A DNA stretch of 64,000 nt, from positions 20,137 to 84,136 of the forward strand of contig NZ_FMVJ01000017.1 of assembly GCF_900102135.1 (NCBI RefSeq), read 5' to 3'. A program made the translations under genes and the position numbers. Origin of the DNA: Microvirga guangxiensis (lineage in GTDB: Bacteria; Pseudomonadota; Alphaproteobacteria; Rhizobiales; Beijerinckiaceae). Position 1 is the first letter of the stretch. Every line of letters starts with the position of its first letter. The notes beneath the pieces are model-generated. The model was not told the origin of the DNA, searched no databases, and saw nothing but the letters and a program-made list of their open reading frames with translations. Shown here piece after piece: positions 24,449 through 33,305 of the stretch.

Positions 24449-24955
24449 TTAGCCAGCCGATCCTTCGCGGATCGGTGCCTGATAGGTCAGGCCCATATCC
24501 CAGGGGAAGTAGATCCAGGTATCCTGGCTCACTTCCGTGACGAAGGTATCGATCAGGGGACGTCCCGCAGGCTTCGCGTAAACGGCGGCGAAGTGAGCGT
24601 TGGGGAGCATGTCGCGCACGATCTTGGCGGTCTTGCCCGTATCGGTGAGGTCATCGATCACGAGAACGCCCTGCCCTTTGCCGTCGCCGATGGCCTTGAT
24701 GGACGGCGCGATGTCCTTGAGCACCTTCAGCTCGCCCTGGCTCTTGTAGTCGTGATAACTCGCGATGCAGACGCTCTCGATGAGACGAAGATCGAGCTCG
24801 CGGGCAACGATGGCCGCAGGCACCAGGCCGCCGCGGGTGATGCAGATGATAGCCTCGAACGGACCGGCAGAGGCCAGCCGCCAGGCAAGCGCGCGGCAAT
24901 CGCGGTGGAACTGGTCCCAGGAGACGGGAAAGGCTTTCGGTGAGGTGGGAGACAT
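24449..24955 (-). CDS. gpt: Xanthine-guanine phosphoribosyltransferase
   Basis: Gpt salvages xanthine and guanine with phosphoribosyl pyrophosphate. The 168-residue protein has the type I phosphoribosyltransferase PRPP loop [17 protein letters not shown] (about residues 97-113). The N-terminal substrate strand is [23 protein letters not shown], and the C-terminal W-containing segment is IYFPWDMG. Length and order agree with bacterial XGPRT. It lies between the CinA-N protein gene (upstream, 36 nt) and the AMP-binding gene on the same strand. Confidence 0.95.
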   Translation of the reverse strand: MSPTSPKAFPVSWDQFHRDCRALAWRLASAGPFEAIICITRGGLVPAAIVARELDLRLIESVCIASYHDYKSQGELKVLKDIAPSIKAIGDGKGQGVLVIDDLTDTGKTAKIVRDMLPNAHFAAVYAKPAGRPLIDTFVTEVSQDTWIYFPWDMGLTYQAPIREGSAG

Positions 24956-24991
24956 CGGTTTGCTCGTCTGGCTGATGTGACTGGTAACGGA

Positions 24992-25744
24992 TTAAAGGGG
25001 TGCCCGGTCGCCCTTCAGGCGAGAGAGCAATTCGCGAATGGCGGCAGAGGCATCCGCGACGGTGGCGGGGTCCTTGCCCCGCGCGACGATCTGATTGCGG
25101 AAGCCGGCTGTCGAGAAGGACGGATAGGAGCCGATGGAAACGCCGGGGTAAGCGGCCGCGATCTGGCTGAGGCCCTCCGCATAGATGCCCTCGGCCAACC
25201 CCTCGGCCTCGATGGTTTCGATGATCATGCGCGCGCCGGTCTGGAGCGTTGGCGCGATGAGGTCGAGCATGGCCTGCATGATCGAGGGCACGCCCGCCAT
25301 GACGAAGACGTTGCCGATTTTGAAGCCCGGGGCCTTGGAAATCGGGTTCTCGATGAGATCCGCTCCGTCGGGAATGCGCGCCATGCGCATCCGCGCCTCG
25401 TTCAGCTCCTCCGGCGTGTAGCGCTCGCGCAGCATGGCGACGGCGCGCGGGTCGTGCCCGATGCCGACTCCGAAGGCCTTGGCCATGCAATCGGCTGTGA
25501 TGTCGTCATGGGTCGGCCCGATGCCCCCGGTGGTGAAAAGATAGGTGTAGCGGGAACGCAGGGCATTGACGGCGGAGACGATCTCTTCCTCGACATCCGG
25601 AACTATGCGGACCTCGCGCAGGTCGATACCGATGCCGGTGAGATACTCGGCGATATAGCCGATATTCTTATCCTTGGTGCGCCCGGTGAGAATCTCATCG
25701 CCGATGATGAGAAGGGCGGCTGTTACGGAGACGGCCATGCGCAT
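24992..25744 (-). CDS. CinA N-terminal / molybdopterin-binding domain protein
   Basis: The protein of 250 residues has the MoCF-biosynthesis fold seen at the N-terminus of CinA: LLIIGDEILTGRTKDKN near residue 12 and FTTGGIGPTHDDIT near 69. The C-terminal deamidase domain of full CinA is absent, so it is the short form. Related proteins bind or cleave nucleotide-like molecules (ADP-ribose pyrophosphatase in some); its activity here is not certain. Two closely spaced ATGs could serve as the start. It is divergent from sfsA. Confidence 0.92.
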   Translation of the reverse strand: MRMAVSVTAALLIIGDEILTGRTKDKNIGYIAEYLTGIGIDLREVRIVPDVEEEIVSAVNALRSRYTYLFTTGGIGPTHDDITADCMAKAFGVGIGHDPRAVAMLRERYTPEELNEARMRMARIPDGADLIENPISKAPGFKIGNVFVMAGVPSIMQAMLDLIAPTLQTGARMIIETIEAEGLAEGIYAEGLSQIAAAYPGVSIGSYPSFSTAGFRNQIVARGKDPATVADASAAIRELLSRLKGDRAPL

Positions 25745-25858
25745 CGATCCTTTTGAGGGCCTTTAGCCTCAGAAACGGCAATTCTCAAGCGAGGGTTCAG
25801 TTGAAGGCGATGCTTCTCCCCTGCTACGGAGAGACTTTCTTCGTAAGTGATGGATTGA

Positions 25859-26578
25859 ATGCGTTTTCAGGAAACCCTTCTCACCGGCCGCCTCATCGAG
25901 CGTTACAAGCGCTTTCTGGCCGATGTGGAGCTAGATACAGGCGAAATCGTCACCGCCCATTGCGCCAATCCGGGCGCGATGATGGGACTGAAGGAACCCG
26001 GTAGCCGGGTCTATCTCTCAAGGGCCTCGAACCCGGCCCGCAAGCTCAAGTATAACTGGGAATTCGTGGAGATCCCCGCCGGCGGCGGTCCCTTGCAGCT
26101 CATCGGCATCAACACGTCCCGCCCCAACCTGCTAGTGGCCGAAGCGCTCCGCGAGGGACACCTTGCGCCCTTCGCCCATTACGACCGTGTTCGCCCGGAG
26201 GTGAAATACGGCAGGAACAGCCGGGTGGACTTCTTCCTGGAAAAGGACGGTGAGCCGCCCTGCTATCTGGAGGTGAAGAACTGCCACCTGATGCGGGAAG
26301 CAGGCTTTGCCGAGTTTCCCGATTGCGTGGCGGCCCGCAGCGCCAAGCATCTCTACGAACTGGCCGACATGGCTGCGACGGGCGCGAGGGCCGCCCTCGT
26401 CTACGTGATCCAGATGGATGCGAACCGCTTCGATGTGGCCCGGGACATCGACCCGGCCTACGACAAGGCTTTCCGCCATGCCCTCGCGGCGGGGGTGGAA
26501 TCCTATGCCTATGTCTGCCGGATCACGCCCGAGGAGGTCGTCATCGACCGACCTGTGGAGATCATCACGCCCCGATAA
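25859..26578 (+). CDS. sfsA: SfsA DNA/RNA nuclease family protein
   Basis: The 239-residue protein has the SfsA family layout. An N-terminal OB-like part (RFLADVELDTGEIVTAHCANPGAMMGL) is followed by a nuclease-like domain with KYGRNSRVDFFL and CYLEVKNCHL. The latter resembles the D-(E/D)-x-K motif of PD-(D/E)XK nucleases. E. coli SfsA was first linked to maltose metabolism and is now described as a nuclease. The ribosome binding site is weak. It converges on the FkbM methyltransferase gene with 3 nt between the stops. Confidence 0.95.
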   Translation: MRFQETLLTGRLIERYKRFLADVELDTGEIVTAHCANPGAMMGLKEPGSRVYLSRASNPARKLKYNWEFVEIPAGGGPLQLIGINTSRPNLLVAEALREGHLAPFAHYDRVRPEVKYGRNSRVDFFLEKDGEPPCYLEVKNCHLMREAGFAEFPDCVAARSAKHLYELADMAATGARAALVYVIQMDANRFDVARDIDPAYDKAFRHALAAGVESYAYVCRITPEEVVIDRPVEIITPR

Positions 26579-26581
26579 GCG

Positions 26582-27409
26582 TTATCTGGTGCGCTCGAAG
26601 ACGAGGTTCATGCGCGTCCGGAGGGTCTGCCGGTAGCCTTTTTCCTGAAGGAGCTTCGGAAGATCCACCTGCCACCGGTCGGGAACATCGGGGATGATGA
26701 AGAGCGAGGGATGAAGCGCGGCGGGCGCGTCGCGGAAGAACGGATCGAGGATCAGATCCTCTGCCCCCTCAACGTCGAGCTTGACCGCATCCACATGGGT
26801 GAAGCCTTCCCGCCTGATGAGATCGAGCAGGGTCACGGCCGGGACACGGATCGTATCCGTCTGGCTGGAGTTCACGATCTTGAGGCTCGCCTCGCCCTTG
26901 TTGCGCGGGTCGAGGAACAGGGTGAGCTCGCCGGTCTTGTCGGCGATGGCGCAATCCACCGCCTTGATCGTGCCGAAGGGGTTGAGGCGGATATTATGGA
27001 CAAGCCGGTCGAAGATCTCCGGCTGCGGCTCGACTGCGAGAATCCGGGAGGACGGATTGACCTTCCGGGCCACGAGAAGCGCGTACCACCCCACGTTCGA
27101 CCCCACATCGATGAAGGTAAACCCCTCCCGGTTGCGGGCGGCGATGAGCTTGATCTCGTCGAGGTCGAAATATTGCGGGGTGAAGATGATCCGCCGCTCG
27201 CAGACGTTCTTGTCGGGAACGACCCGCATGCGCACCCCGAAGGTTTCCAGGTCGAGGGGCTGCCCCTTCAGCTTCCTCATGACCACCCGGCGCAGCATCA
27301 TGGCGATGCGGCGCCCCACCCAGCTCCCCGGCAGACCACGCGTACGGTCGATCACCCACCGGGTGAGCCCTGTAGGCGCGAAGGTCCCGAAGGGACGGGT
27401 GTCATTCAT
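26582..27409 (-). CDS. FkbM family methyltransferase
   Basis: The protein of 275 residues has a SAM-dependent methyltransferase domain of the FkbM type. Motif I is FIDVGSNVGWYALLVA, followed by ILAVEPQPEIFDRLVHNI and the later KLDVEGAEDLIL. Such enzymes often methylate sugars of polysaccharides or glycolipids; no other glycan genes lie near it. The ATG at 27409 is preferred; the frame is open 34 codons upstream with a poor start. It is divergent from map. Confidence 0.9.
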   Translation of the reverse strand: MNDTRPFGTFAPTGLTRWVIDRTRGLPGSWVGRRIAMMLRRVVMRKLKGQPLDLETFGVRMRVVPDKNVCERRIIFTPQYFDLDEIKLIAARNREGFTFIDVGSNVGWYALLVARKVNPSSRILAVEPQPEIFDRLVHNIRLNPFGTIKAVDCAIADKTGELTLFLDPRNKGEASLKIVNSSQTDTIRVPAVTLLDLIRREGFTHVDAVKLDVEGAEDLILDPFFRDAPAALHPSLFIIPDVPDRWQVDLPKLLQEKGYRQTLRTRMNLVFERTR

Positions 27410-27554
27410 TACGGGAGTATCCAAAGCCACCAAACCGGATGAACAGGGTTGCTCATGACACCCCTGAGGCTTATTCGCAAGCCATCGAGACAGGATCCTT
27501 GCTTGCGCCAAGCAGGATGATCCTTACATTCGGGCTTCAAAGCAAGGACCGACA

Positions 27555-28373
27555 ATGACCGAGTCAACCGTTGTCGAGCGCAAGCGCTCCTCCGACATTC
27601 CGCTGCATGGACCCGAGGATTTCGAGGGGATGCGGCGCGCTGGGCGCATGGTGGCCGAATGCCTGGACATGCTGACCGAGCACGTGAAGCCGGGCGTGAC
27701 GACGGAGTACCTGGACAAGCTCGCCTTCGACTTCATCCGCGACAACGGCGCTTATCCGGCCTGCCTGCATTACCGCGGCTATACCAAGACGATCTGCACC
27801 TCGATCAACCATGTGGTCTGCCACGGCATTCCCAATGACAAGCCGCTGCGCGACGGCGACATCATGAATGTCGACGTCACCCTGATCCTGGATGGGTGGC
27901 ACGGCGATTCAAGCCGTATGTACTATGTGGGCGAGGTTCCGCGCCGGGCGCAGCGCCTGTGCGAAATCACGTATGAATGCCTTCTTCGCGGAATAGCGGC
28001 CGTGAAGCCCGGCGCGACCACCAACGATATCGGCGCCGTCATCCAGGCCTATGCCGAAGCGGAGCGCTGCTCCGTGGTGCGGGATTTCTGCGGCCACGGC
28101 ATCGGCAAGACCTTCCACGCCTCCCCGACGATCCTCCACTATGTGGAGCCGGCCTATAACGTGGTGCTGGAGCCCGGCATGTTCTTCACCATCGAGCCGA
28201 TGATCAATCTTGGCCGTCCGCAGGTGAAGGTGCTTTCCGACGGCTGGACCGCCGTGACCCGCGACCGTTCTCTGTCGGCACAGTTCGAGCACATGGTGGG
28301 CGTGACGGAGACCGGCGTCGAGGTGTTCACCTACTCGCCGAAGGGCTTGGATAAGCCGCCTTATACGGTTTAG
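27555..28373 (+). CDS. map: Type I methionine aminopeptidase
   Basis: MAP removes the N-terminal methionine from new proteins in the cytoplasm. The 272-residue protein shows the metal ligands of the family: the two aspartates in NVDVTLILDGWHGDSSRMY, the histidine in FCGHGIGKTFH, the glutamate in FTIEPMINLG and a last glutamate in FEHMVGVTE. His in HVVCHGIPND is the substrate-contacting residue. The start ATG has AAGGA about 7 nt upstream. An N-terminal extension of about 20 residues precedes the catalytic domain. Confidence 0.97.
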   Translation: MTESTVVERKRSSDIPLHGPEDFEGMRRAGRMVAECLDMLTEHVKPGVTTEYLDKLAFDFIRDNGAYPACLHYRGYTKTICTSINHVVCHGIPNDKPLRDGDIMNVDVTLILDGWHGDSSRMYYVGEVPRRAQRLCEITYECLLRGIAAVKPGATTNDIGAVIQAYAEAERCSVVRDFCGHGIGKTFHASPTILHYVEPAYNVVLEPGMFFTIEPMINLGRPQVKVLSDGWTAVTRDRSLSAQFEHMVGVTETGVEVFTYSPKGLDKPPYTV

Positions 28374-28404
28374 CGAAGGACGAAGCGGGCCGGAACTCCT
28401 GACC

Positions 28405-28692
28405 TCAGCAGTTCCCTCTCAGGAAAAGATAGACCTTCAGCAGCCCTCCGAGGAAACCGGCAAGCGCGCTTCCATAGTAGATCGCAAAAGCGGTAGCGGT
28501 CATCCAGCCTGAACTCCCCGGGCAATCGAAATCCAGGATAAGCAAAGGTGCGGATATGACTGCGCCAAGCATTACTCCTGCCATGGCTCCAATAAGCCCA
28601 CCGCCCAAGGTCAACAGGAATAGAGCTGCACGCCCGCAACTGTGAGGTCTGCGCACTGCTGTCCGTACCGGCTTGCCATCTACCCTGCTCAC
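28405..28692 (-). CDS. Small integral membrane protein of unknown function
   Basis: The frame (95 residues from a GTG at 28692, up to 117 if the ATG at 28758 is used) has a basic N-terminus with RPHSCGRAA. Three hydrophobic segments follow ([32 protein letters not shown] and [21 protein letters not shown]). The longer form would overlap the start of radC on the other strand, so the shorter one is given. No family was recognised. Confidence 0.5.
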   Translation of the reverse strand: MSRVDGKPVRTAVRRPHSCGRAALFLLTLGGGLIGAMAGVMLGAVISAPLLILDFDCPGSSGWMTATAFAIYYGSALAGFLGGLLKVYLFLRGNC

Positions 28693-28730
28693 CACTTCTA
28701 GCCTATAGAATAGAGTTACTTCTGGCAAAG

Positions 28731-29477
28731 ATGGATTCGCTCCCCAACCGATTGGCAAGGGTTGCGGACACGGACGTTACACAGGCGGGCATGAGCGGCG
28801 AAGAGACACCTCATTATCACGGCCATCGCGACCGCCTGCGCGCCCGCTTCACGGAAGTGGGCGGCGATGCTCTGCCGGATTACGAGCTCCTGGAACTGCT
28901 GCTTTTCCGATCGATCCCGCGTCGGGACGTGAAGCCGTTGGCCAAGGACCTGATCAAGCGCTTCGGCACCTTCGCCGAGGTTCTCGCCGCCTCTCCTTCG
29001 CGCCTCCTGGAAGTGGACGGCGTCAGCGAGCGCGTGGTCACGGATCTGAAAATCGTGGAGGCCTCCGCCCGTCGTCTCGCCAAGGGCGAAGTGGCGAAGC
29101 GGCCTGTCCTGTCCTCATGGACCTCGGTGCTCGACTATTGCCGCACGGCCATGGCGTTCATGGACAAGGAGCAGTTTCGCCTGCTCTTCCTCGACAAGCG
29201 CAACGCACTGATCGCCGACGAGGTGCAGCAATCCGGCACCGTCGATCACACGCCCGTCTATCCGCGCGAGGTGGTGAAGCGGGCACTCGAGCTCTCCGCT
29301 TCCGCCTTGATCCTCGTCCACAATCATCCCTCAGGTGACCCAGCCCCCTCCTCCGCCGACATCAAGATGACCAAGGAGATCATCGATGCCGCGAAGCCCT
29401 TGGGCATCACGGTTCATGACCACATCATCGTCGGACGTGAAGGCCATGCGAGCTTGAAGGGATTGCGCCTCATCTGA
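28731..29477 (+). CDS. radC: DNA repair protein RadC
   Basis: The 248-residue protein has the RadC layout. An N-terminal helix-hairpin-helix-like part ([29 protein letters not shown]) is followed by a JAB1/MPN-like metalloprotease domain. That domain has the JAMM signature [14 protein letters not shown] near residues 203-216. Despite its name the role of RadC is unsettled. The first ATG at 28731 is used; a second at 28791 ([16 protein letters not shown]) matches the start of many relatives. Confidence 0.95.
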   Translation: MDSLPNRLARVADTDVTQAGMSGEETPHYHGHRDRLRARFTEVGGDALPDYELLELLLFRSIPRRDVKPLAKDLIKRFGTFAEVLAASPSRLLEVDGVSERVVTDLKIVEASARRLAKGEVAKRPVLSSWTSVLDYCRTAMAFMDKEQFRLLFLDKRNALIADEVQQSGTVDHTPVYPREVVKRALELSASALILVHNHPSGDPAPSSADIKMTKEIIDAAKPLGITVHDHIIVGREGHASLKGLRLI

Positions 29478-29487
29478 GCTTGGCGTC

Positions 29488-29512
29488 AGAACCAACCTCG
29501 CTCGGTCGCGTT
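29488..29512 (+). promoter_or_regulatory. EcfG-like promoter of the PRC-barrel gene
   Basis: AGAAC, a 16-nt spacer and CGTT. It differs from GGAAC-N16/17-CGTT in the first base only. It lies 36 nt upstream of the PRC-barrel gene and points at it. Confidence 0.45.
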
Positions 29513-29548
29513 ACTCTCTCACAGAATAAGTGATTGAGGAGATGATCG

Positions 29549-30001
29549 ATGAAAACCCTTCTGATGGCAGGCCTGCTCGGCTCGACGCTGCTGGCGACCG
29601 GCGCCATGGCTCAATCCGCGCCGTCCGCCGGCGCACCGGCTCCTGGTACGCCGCGCTTCATGACGCAATTGCCCGCAGGCTCCATGCTGATGTCGGATTT
29701 TATGGATCTGGATGTGTTCGGCGCGGACAATAAGGACATCGGTGAAGTCGAGGATGTGATCCTCGACCGGAACGGCCAGGTTGCAGGCGTCGTGATCGAA
29801 GTGGACGAAGGCTTTGGCGACCGCACCGTGGCGCTGCCTATGACGGCTTTCCAGATGATGCCTGAGGCCCAGACGACAGGCTCCGTTCAAGGCCAGAACA
29901 CCAACGCGTCCAGTGCCAGCAGGTCCGACGACATGCGCCTCATGCTGAACATGCCCGTCGATCAGCTCAAGGCTGCTCCGGAATTCGACGACAACGATTG
30001 A
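29549..30001 (+). CDS. Exported PRC-barrel domain protein
   Basis: The 150-residue protein has a signal peptide (MKTLLMAGLLGSTLLATGAMAQ), a proline/alanine-rich linker, then a PRC-barrel domain at about 52-105. The segments MDLDVFGADNKDIGEVEDVILDRNGQVAGVVIEV are typical of the domain. PRC-barrels occur in photosynthetic reaction centres and in many alphaproteobacterial envelope or stress proteins of unknown function. A good ribosome binding site is not obvious. An EcfG-like promoter lies upstream and a terminator follows. Confidence 0.87.
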   Translation: MKTLLMAGLLGSTLLATGAMAQSAPSAGAPAPGTPRFMTQLPAGSMLMSDFMDLDVFGADNKDIGEVEDVILDRNGQVAGVVIEVDEGFGDRTVALPMTAFQMMPEAQTTGSVQGQNTNASSASRSDDMRLMLNMPVDQLKAAPEFDDND

Positions 30002-30022
30002 GATCGGCTCATTTCGAAACCG

Positions 30023-30047
30023 AATGCCCGGCTCTGTGCCGGGCATT
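30023..30047 (+). terminator. Terminator between PRC-barrel and exoD genes
   Basis: A 10-bp perfect stem (AATGCCCGGC with GCCGGGCATT) with a 5-nt loop is followed by TTCGTTTC. It stands between two convergent genes and could serve both. Confidence 0.75.
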
Positions 30048-30054
30048 TTCGTTT

Positions 30055-30651
30055 CTAGAGGACCGTCTCAATGCCCGTGAAGATGGCATAGATGAAGCCC
30101 AGGCTGAGCACCATGCCGATAGAGCCGATGATCAGCCCTCCGACGATCACGAGCCCGTCCCGCTCAACGAGCCCGAGGCCGACGAGGCAGACCGCAAGGC
30201 CCATGGGGATCTGGCCCACGAAGGGCGGCGCGAAGAGGAGGCCCAGCGCCATCACGAGGATGATCGCACCCATGATGCGCATGGCCACAGGCGTGTCGAT
30301 GAAGGTCAGGCGCGGGCGCGAAAATCGCTCCAGCTTGCGGAAGGCGGGCATGGCGCGACCGACGGCCCGCTCCACGTCGGTGCGGGCAAGAGAACGGTTC
30401 ATGAGCTGACCCGGAAGCCAAGGGGCATCGCGGCCGAACACGATCTGAATCGCGACAAGTGCCAGAAGCAGGCCGCAGACCAACGGGATCGGCGGCGGCA
30501 TGGGCAGGCAGTTCGGCAGGCCCAGCAGAACGATGAGAAGCGCGAAAGCCCTGTCCTGCAGCACGCCCATGATATCGCGCACAGTCAGTCGCTCGCCTGG
30601 TTGCGAGGCAAGGGCGAGCAGGATCTGAGATGTACGAGCGTTGGAAAACAA
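30055..30651 (-). CDS. ExoD family membrane protein
   Basis: The 198-residue protein belongs to the exopolysaccharide synthesis ExoD family. It has the characteristic GLPNCLPMPPPIPLVCGLLLALVAIQIVFGR segment after an amphipathic N-terminus and further hydrophobic segments in the C-terminal half. In Sinorhizobium ExoD affects exopolysaccharide production and alkali tolerance, but the molecular role is unclear. No other exopolysaccharide genes are near. It converges on the PRC-barrel gene. Confidence 0.9.
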   Translation of the reverse strand: MFSNARTSQILLALASQPGERLTVRDIMGVLQDRAFALLIVLLGLPNCLPMPPPIPLVCGLLLALVAIQIVFGRDAPWLPGQLMNRSLARTDVERAVGRAMPAFRKLERFSRPRLTFIDTPVAMRIMGAIILVMALGLLFAPPFVGQIPMGLAVCLVGLGLVERDGLVIVGGLIIGSIGMVLSLGFIYAIFTGIETVL

Positions 30652-30689
30652 GGAGCCCTGGCCAGTTCGAGGCGACGAGCCTCTCTATA

Positions 30690-30739
30690 GCATTGGACCC
30701 GAAAGTGGAATGCACTTTCGGGATCATTCTTGCGATGCA
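30690..30739. repeat. Dispersed palindromic repeat, family D (single copy)
   Basis: A hairpin-forming element with the inner arms CCCGAAAGTG and CACTTTCGGG and weaker outer arms (GCATTGG and GCGATGC). Its sequence resembles the two tandem units at 38586-38703. It lies in the gap upstream of exoD. Confidence 0.7.
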
Positions 30740-30793
30740 TTATTGCCTGGCTTTTGTTCCTGCAGGAGAACAAATCCAATCGCAGCAAGGATC

Positions 30794-31063
30794 TTAGTGA
30801 ATGTTGATCTCCCCCGAAACCGCACGGAACTCGGCAGGGCGGATCAATTGTGCGTGGGTGATCGTCACAGAATGGAGCGGTCCGGCCAGTTCCCGCTTCC
30901 AGAACTCCAGGAAATCGATAAGAACCGGGAAGCGAGGAGCAAGATCATAATCCTGCCAGATATAGGTTTGCAGGAACGTGGGATGGTCCGGCATCCGATA
31001 AAGGATCTGGGCGGTGGTCAGCCCGTAACCTTCCAGTTGACGAATAAAATCCTTAGACGCCAT
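30794..31063 (-). CDS. usg: Usg family protein
   Basis: The protein has 89 residues and closely fits the Usg family of alphaproteobacteria, with MASKDFIRQLEGYGLTTAQI, LYRMPDHPTFLQTY, WQDYDLAP and LHSVTITHAQLI. Usg was named from a position upstream of trpF in Caulobacter, but its function is unknown. Here no trp gene is near. The ATG at 31063 follows a GGAGAGGGAG site; an upstream open frame is not coding-like. Confidence 0.93.
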   Translation of the reverse strand: MASKDFIRQLEGYGLTTAQILYRMPDHPTFLQTYIWQDYDLAPRFPVLIDFLEFWKRELAGPLHSVTITHAQLIRPAEFRAVSGEINIH

Positions 31064-31197
31064 GCGAACTCCCTCTCCAGTCCTGAGAGGCAGGCCCAGC
31101 CCCGTCATGAGGGCGAAGTCCTGCCCTATGCTCAAGGCTAAATCTTGAGCGCAGCCGCGGGTTCCCGCAAGCCCTTGGAGTGGCCGTTCAGGCAGGC

Positions 31198-31731
31198 TCA
31201 AGCAGCTGTGATCTGCTTGTGAAAATAGGTGGTGTCGCACAGCCCGCCCTGCGGCCACAGGGCATAGTTCGGGATCACGCCCACCCGCTGCCAACCGAGA
31301 CGGGCGTAGAGGCGCTCCCCATCGCTGCCGGTCACCGTATCGAGCACGAGGACGCTCTTTCCCGCTTTGGCCGCAGCAGCTTCGGCTGCCAGCATGAGGG
31401 CCGCGCCGACACCGCGCTTTCGCGCCTTGCGATGCACGAGCATCTTGGAAATATCGGCTCGGTGGGGCTGATTTTCCGGTTGCTCCAGGACCACCTGAAC
31501 GGTGCCGACGATCTCGCCATCGGCCTCGGCGACGAGAAGAACTCTCTCGCCTGCCGCCACGCCCTCCGCGACACCTCTCCAGAACCCATGCGCCTTGTCC
31601 TTTGTCATCGGCAGCATGAAGCTGACGGAGGCCCCGCCTTCCACGCAGTCGATCAGGACCTGGGACAAGCCTCCGACTTGGTCAGCAGCTTCCTCAGGCG
31701 ACAGGACGCGGATCGTGACGGTATCGCTCAT
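31198..31731 (-). CDS. GNAT family N-acetyltransferase
   Basis: A 177-residue acetyltransferase of the GNAT fold. Acetyl-CoA binding motif A is visible as ADISKMLVHRKARKRGVGAAL, with the R-x-x-G-x-G/A loop, and motif B as LYARLGWQRVGVIPNYAL near the C-terminus. The substrate is unknown. Its ATG overlaps the stop of the upstream XRE-cupin regulator (ATGA), so the two genes are translationally coupled and the regulator probably controls this enzyme. Confidence 0.92.
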   Translation of the reverse strand: MSDTVTIRVLSPEEAADQVGGLSQVLIDCVEGGASVSFMLPMTKDKAHGFWRGVAEGVAAGERVLLVAEADGEIVGTVQVVLEQPENQPHRADISKMLVHRKARKRGVGAALMLAAEAAAAKAGKSVLVLDTVTGSDGERLYARLGWQRVGVIPNYALWPQGGLCDTTYFHKQITAA

Positions 31732-32345
31732 GTGAACCTCTGGCGGGCTGGAAACTTCGTGTCGGTGGCCAGCGCAACCAGATAGCGGGCGGGCTGGTCC
31801 GAAAGGTTGCGGAAGATGGTCGGCTGCTCGATGTCCATGCACAGACAGTCGCCCATGAGAAGCCGATAGGTCTCATCGCCCAGGCTCACTTCGATCTCCC
31901 CTTCGACGATCCAGATCTGCTGGCTCACACCGACCGAGCGGCGACCCGTGTCATAGGCGACGCGAACTCCGGCGGGCATGATCACCTCGACCAGTTCGAT
32001 GGGGGATGGAAAGCTGGAAGGCGACAGGTTGCGCCGCAGGTAGCCACTGTCCGGATCGCGCCAGACACGCTGGTCGGCGCGGCGCATCAAGGGCTGGGCC
32101 GCTGCATTCTTCTGCTCGGCGAAGAGGGAGGCGAGCGTCACTCCCAACCCTGCAGCGAGCTTGTCCAGAACCACCGCCGTAGGGCTGCTCTCGCCGCGCT
32201 CGATGAGAGAAATCATCGAGCGGCTCACCCCTGTACGCTCGGCCAGTCCATCGAGGGTCAGCCCACGCTCAGTACGTAAGCTTCGGAGGCGCTCGGCAAG
32301 GTGCGCATTAATGCTGGCTATCTCTTCCATAAAGATAGAGTGCAT
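31728..32345 (-). CDS. XRE-family regulator with cupin domain
   Basis: The protein of about 205 residues has an N-terminal helix-turn-helix (LRSLRTERGLTLDGLAERTGVSRSMISLIERGESSP) and a C-terminal cupin_2 domain (about 115-195). This is the arrangement of small-molecule sensing repressors such as PuuR. The start is uncertain between ATG 32345 and ATG 32330. It is followed directly by a GNAT gene in a 4-bp overlap, and is divergent from the formyltransferase-like gene. Confidence 0.92.
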   Translation of the reverse strand: MHSIFMEEIASINAHLAERLRSLRTERGLTLDGLAERTGVSRSMISLIERGESSPTAVVLDKLAAGLGVTLASLFAEQKNAAAQPLMRRADQRVWRDPDSGYLRRNLSPSSFPSPIELVEVIMPAGVRVAYDTGRRSVGVSQQIWIVEGEIEVSLGDETYRLLMGDCLCMDIEQPTIFRNLSDQPARYLVALATDTKFPARQRFT

Positions 32346-32452
32346 TTCCAATATACTGGAGTCAATGGTCGAACAGGGAGAAAAGGCAGCTTGCGTTACG
32401 GCATGAACTTGCCTTCACTAAGCATTGGCCCGTTGAGAGGAGTCGACCGGGA

Positions 32453-33301
32453 ATGCGCTTCGCTTTTGCCGGAATCGATTTTCTCGGAGATGTATTCGAG
32501 ACCCTAATCGACAGGGGGTGGCAGCCCGTCAAATTGTTCAGCAGGCCCTGCGACGGCATCTACGACTTCAACGAAGCCACGGTTTCCCGCGCCCGCAGCC
32601 TGCGGCTCCCGATCCAGATGTCGCGTATCCTTCCGTCCGATCTTGCGGGGCTGAAGGCTCTTCGCTGCGATGCGTTGGTGGTGGCAGGCTATCCCTGGCT
32701 CGTAAAAGGCTGGGAGCCCCATGTGCCCTATGCCTTCAACTTCCATCCCTCGCCCCTGCCACATGGGCGCGGGCCCTACCCGCTCTTCAAAGCGATTCTC
32801 GACGAGCTTCCTGAATGGGGCGTAACGGCCCATGCCCTGGAGCCCTTTTTCGACACCGGTCCCATCCTCACGCAAGCGCGGTTTGCCTTGAGCCCGCAGG
32901 AAACCCACGACACCCTCCTCGCCAAATGTCAGATGGCAGCCAAGGGCATGGCGATCCATCTGGCGGAAGACCTTCCGCGACTATGGCGGGAGGCCAGGCC
33001 GCAGGGTTCAGGGTCTTATTGGCCGCGCATCACCCAATCCGAGAGAACGGTCAGATGGACGGGAAGCGTGGACGAGGTGCTGCGCACGATCCGCGCCTTC
33101 GGCTCCATCGAGGCCTTCGCGCAGGTGGATTCCCGCTACCTCTATCTCTGGGAGGCCAGCGGATGGCCGGAAACACATGACTTCAGGCCTGGCACGCTCG
33201 TTCACAGGCACCGCAGGCATATGGTCGTCGCAGCAAGGGATGGTTTCGTGCAGATCACAGGCTGGAGTCCCTATGCGCCGGGACCGGCCCGAAGCACGTA
33301 G
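32453..33301 (+). CDS. Formyltransferase-like protein (Fmt/ArnA N-terminal family)
   Basis: The 282-residue protein resembles methionyl-tRNA formyltransferase and the ArnA formyltransferase domain. The conserved motif is FNFHPSPLPHGRGPYPLFKAI, with the catalytic Asn-His pair and a later aspartate in FFDTGPIL. A shorter C-terminal part follows. The sequence departs from true Fmt in several places (for example lacking a full tRNA-binding domain), so a role in sugar or small-molecule formylation is possible. The ATG has GGGA upstream. Confidence 0.85.
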   Translation: MRFAFAGIDFLGDVFETLIDRGWQPVKLFSRPCDGIYDFNEATVSRARSLRLPIQMSRILPSDLAGLKALRCDALVVAGYPWLVKGWEPHVPYAFNFHPSPLPHGRGPYPLFKAILDELPEWGVTAHALEPFFDTGPILTQARFALSPQETHDTLLAKCQMAAKGMAIHLAEDLPRLWREARPQGSGSYWPRITQSERTVRWTGSVDEVLRTIRAFGSIEAFAQVDSRYLYLWEASGWPETHDFRPGTLVHRHRRHMVVAARDGFVQITGWSPYAPGPARST

Positions 33302-33305
33302 GCGA

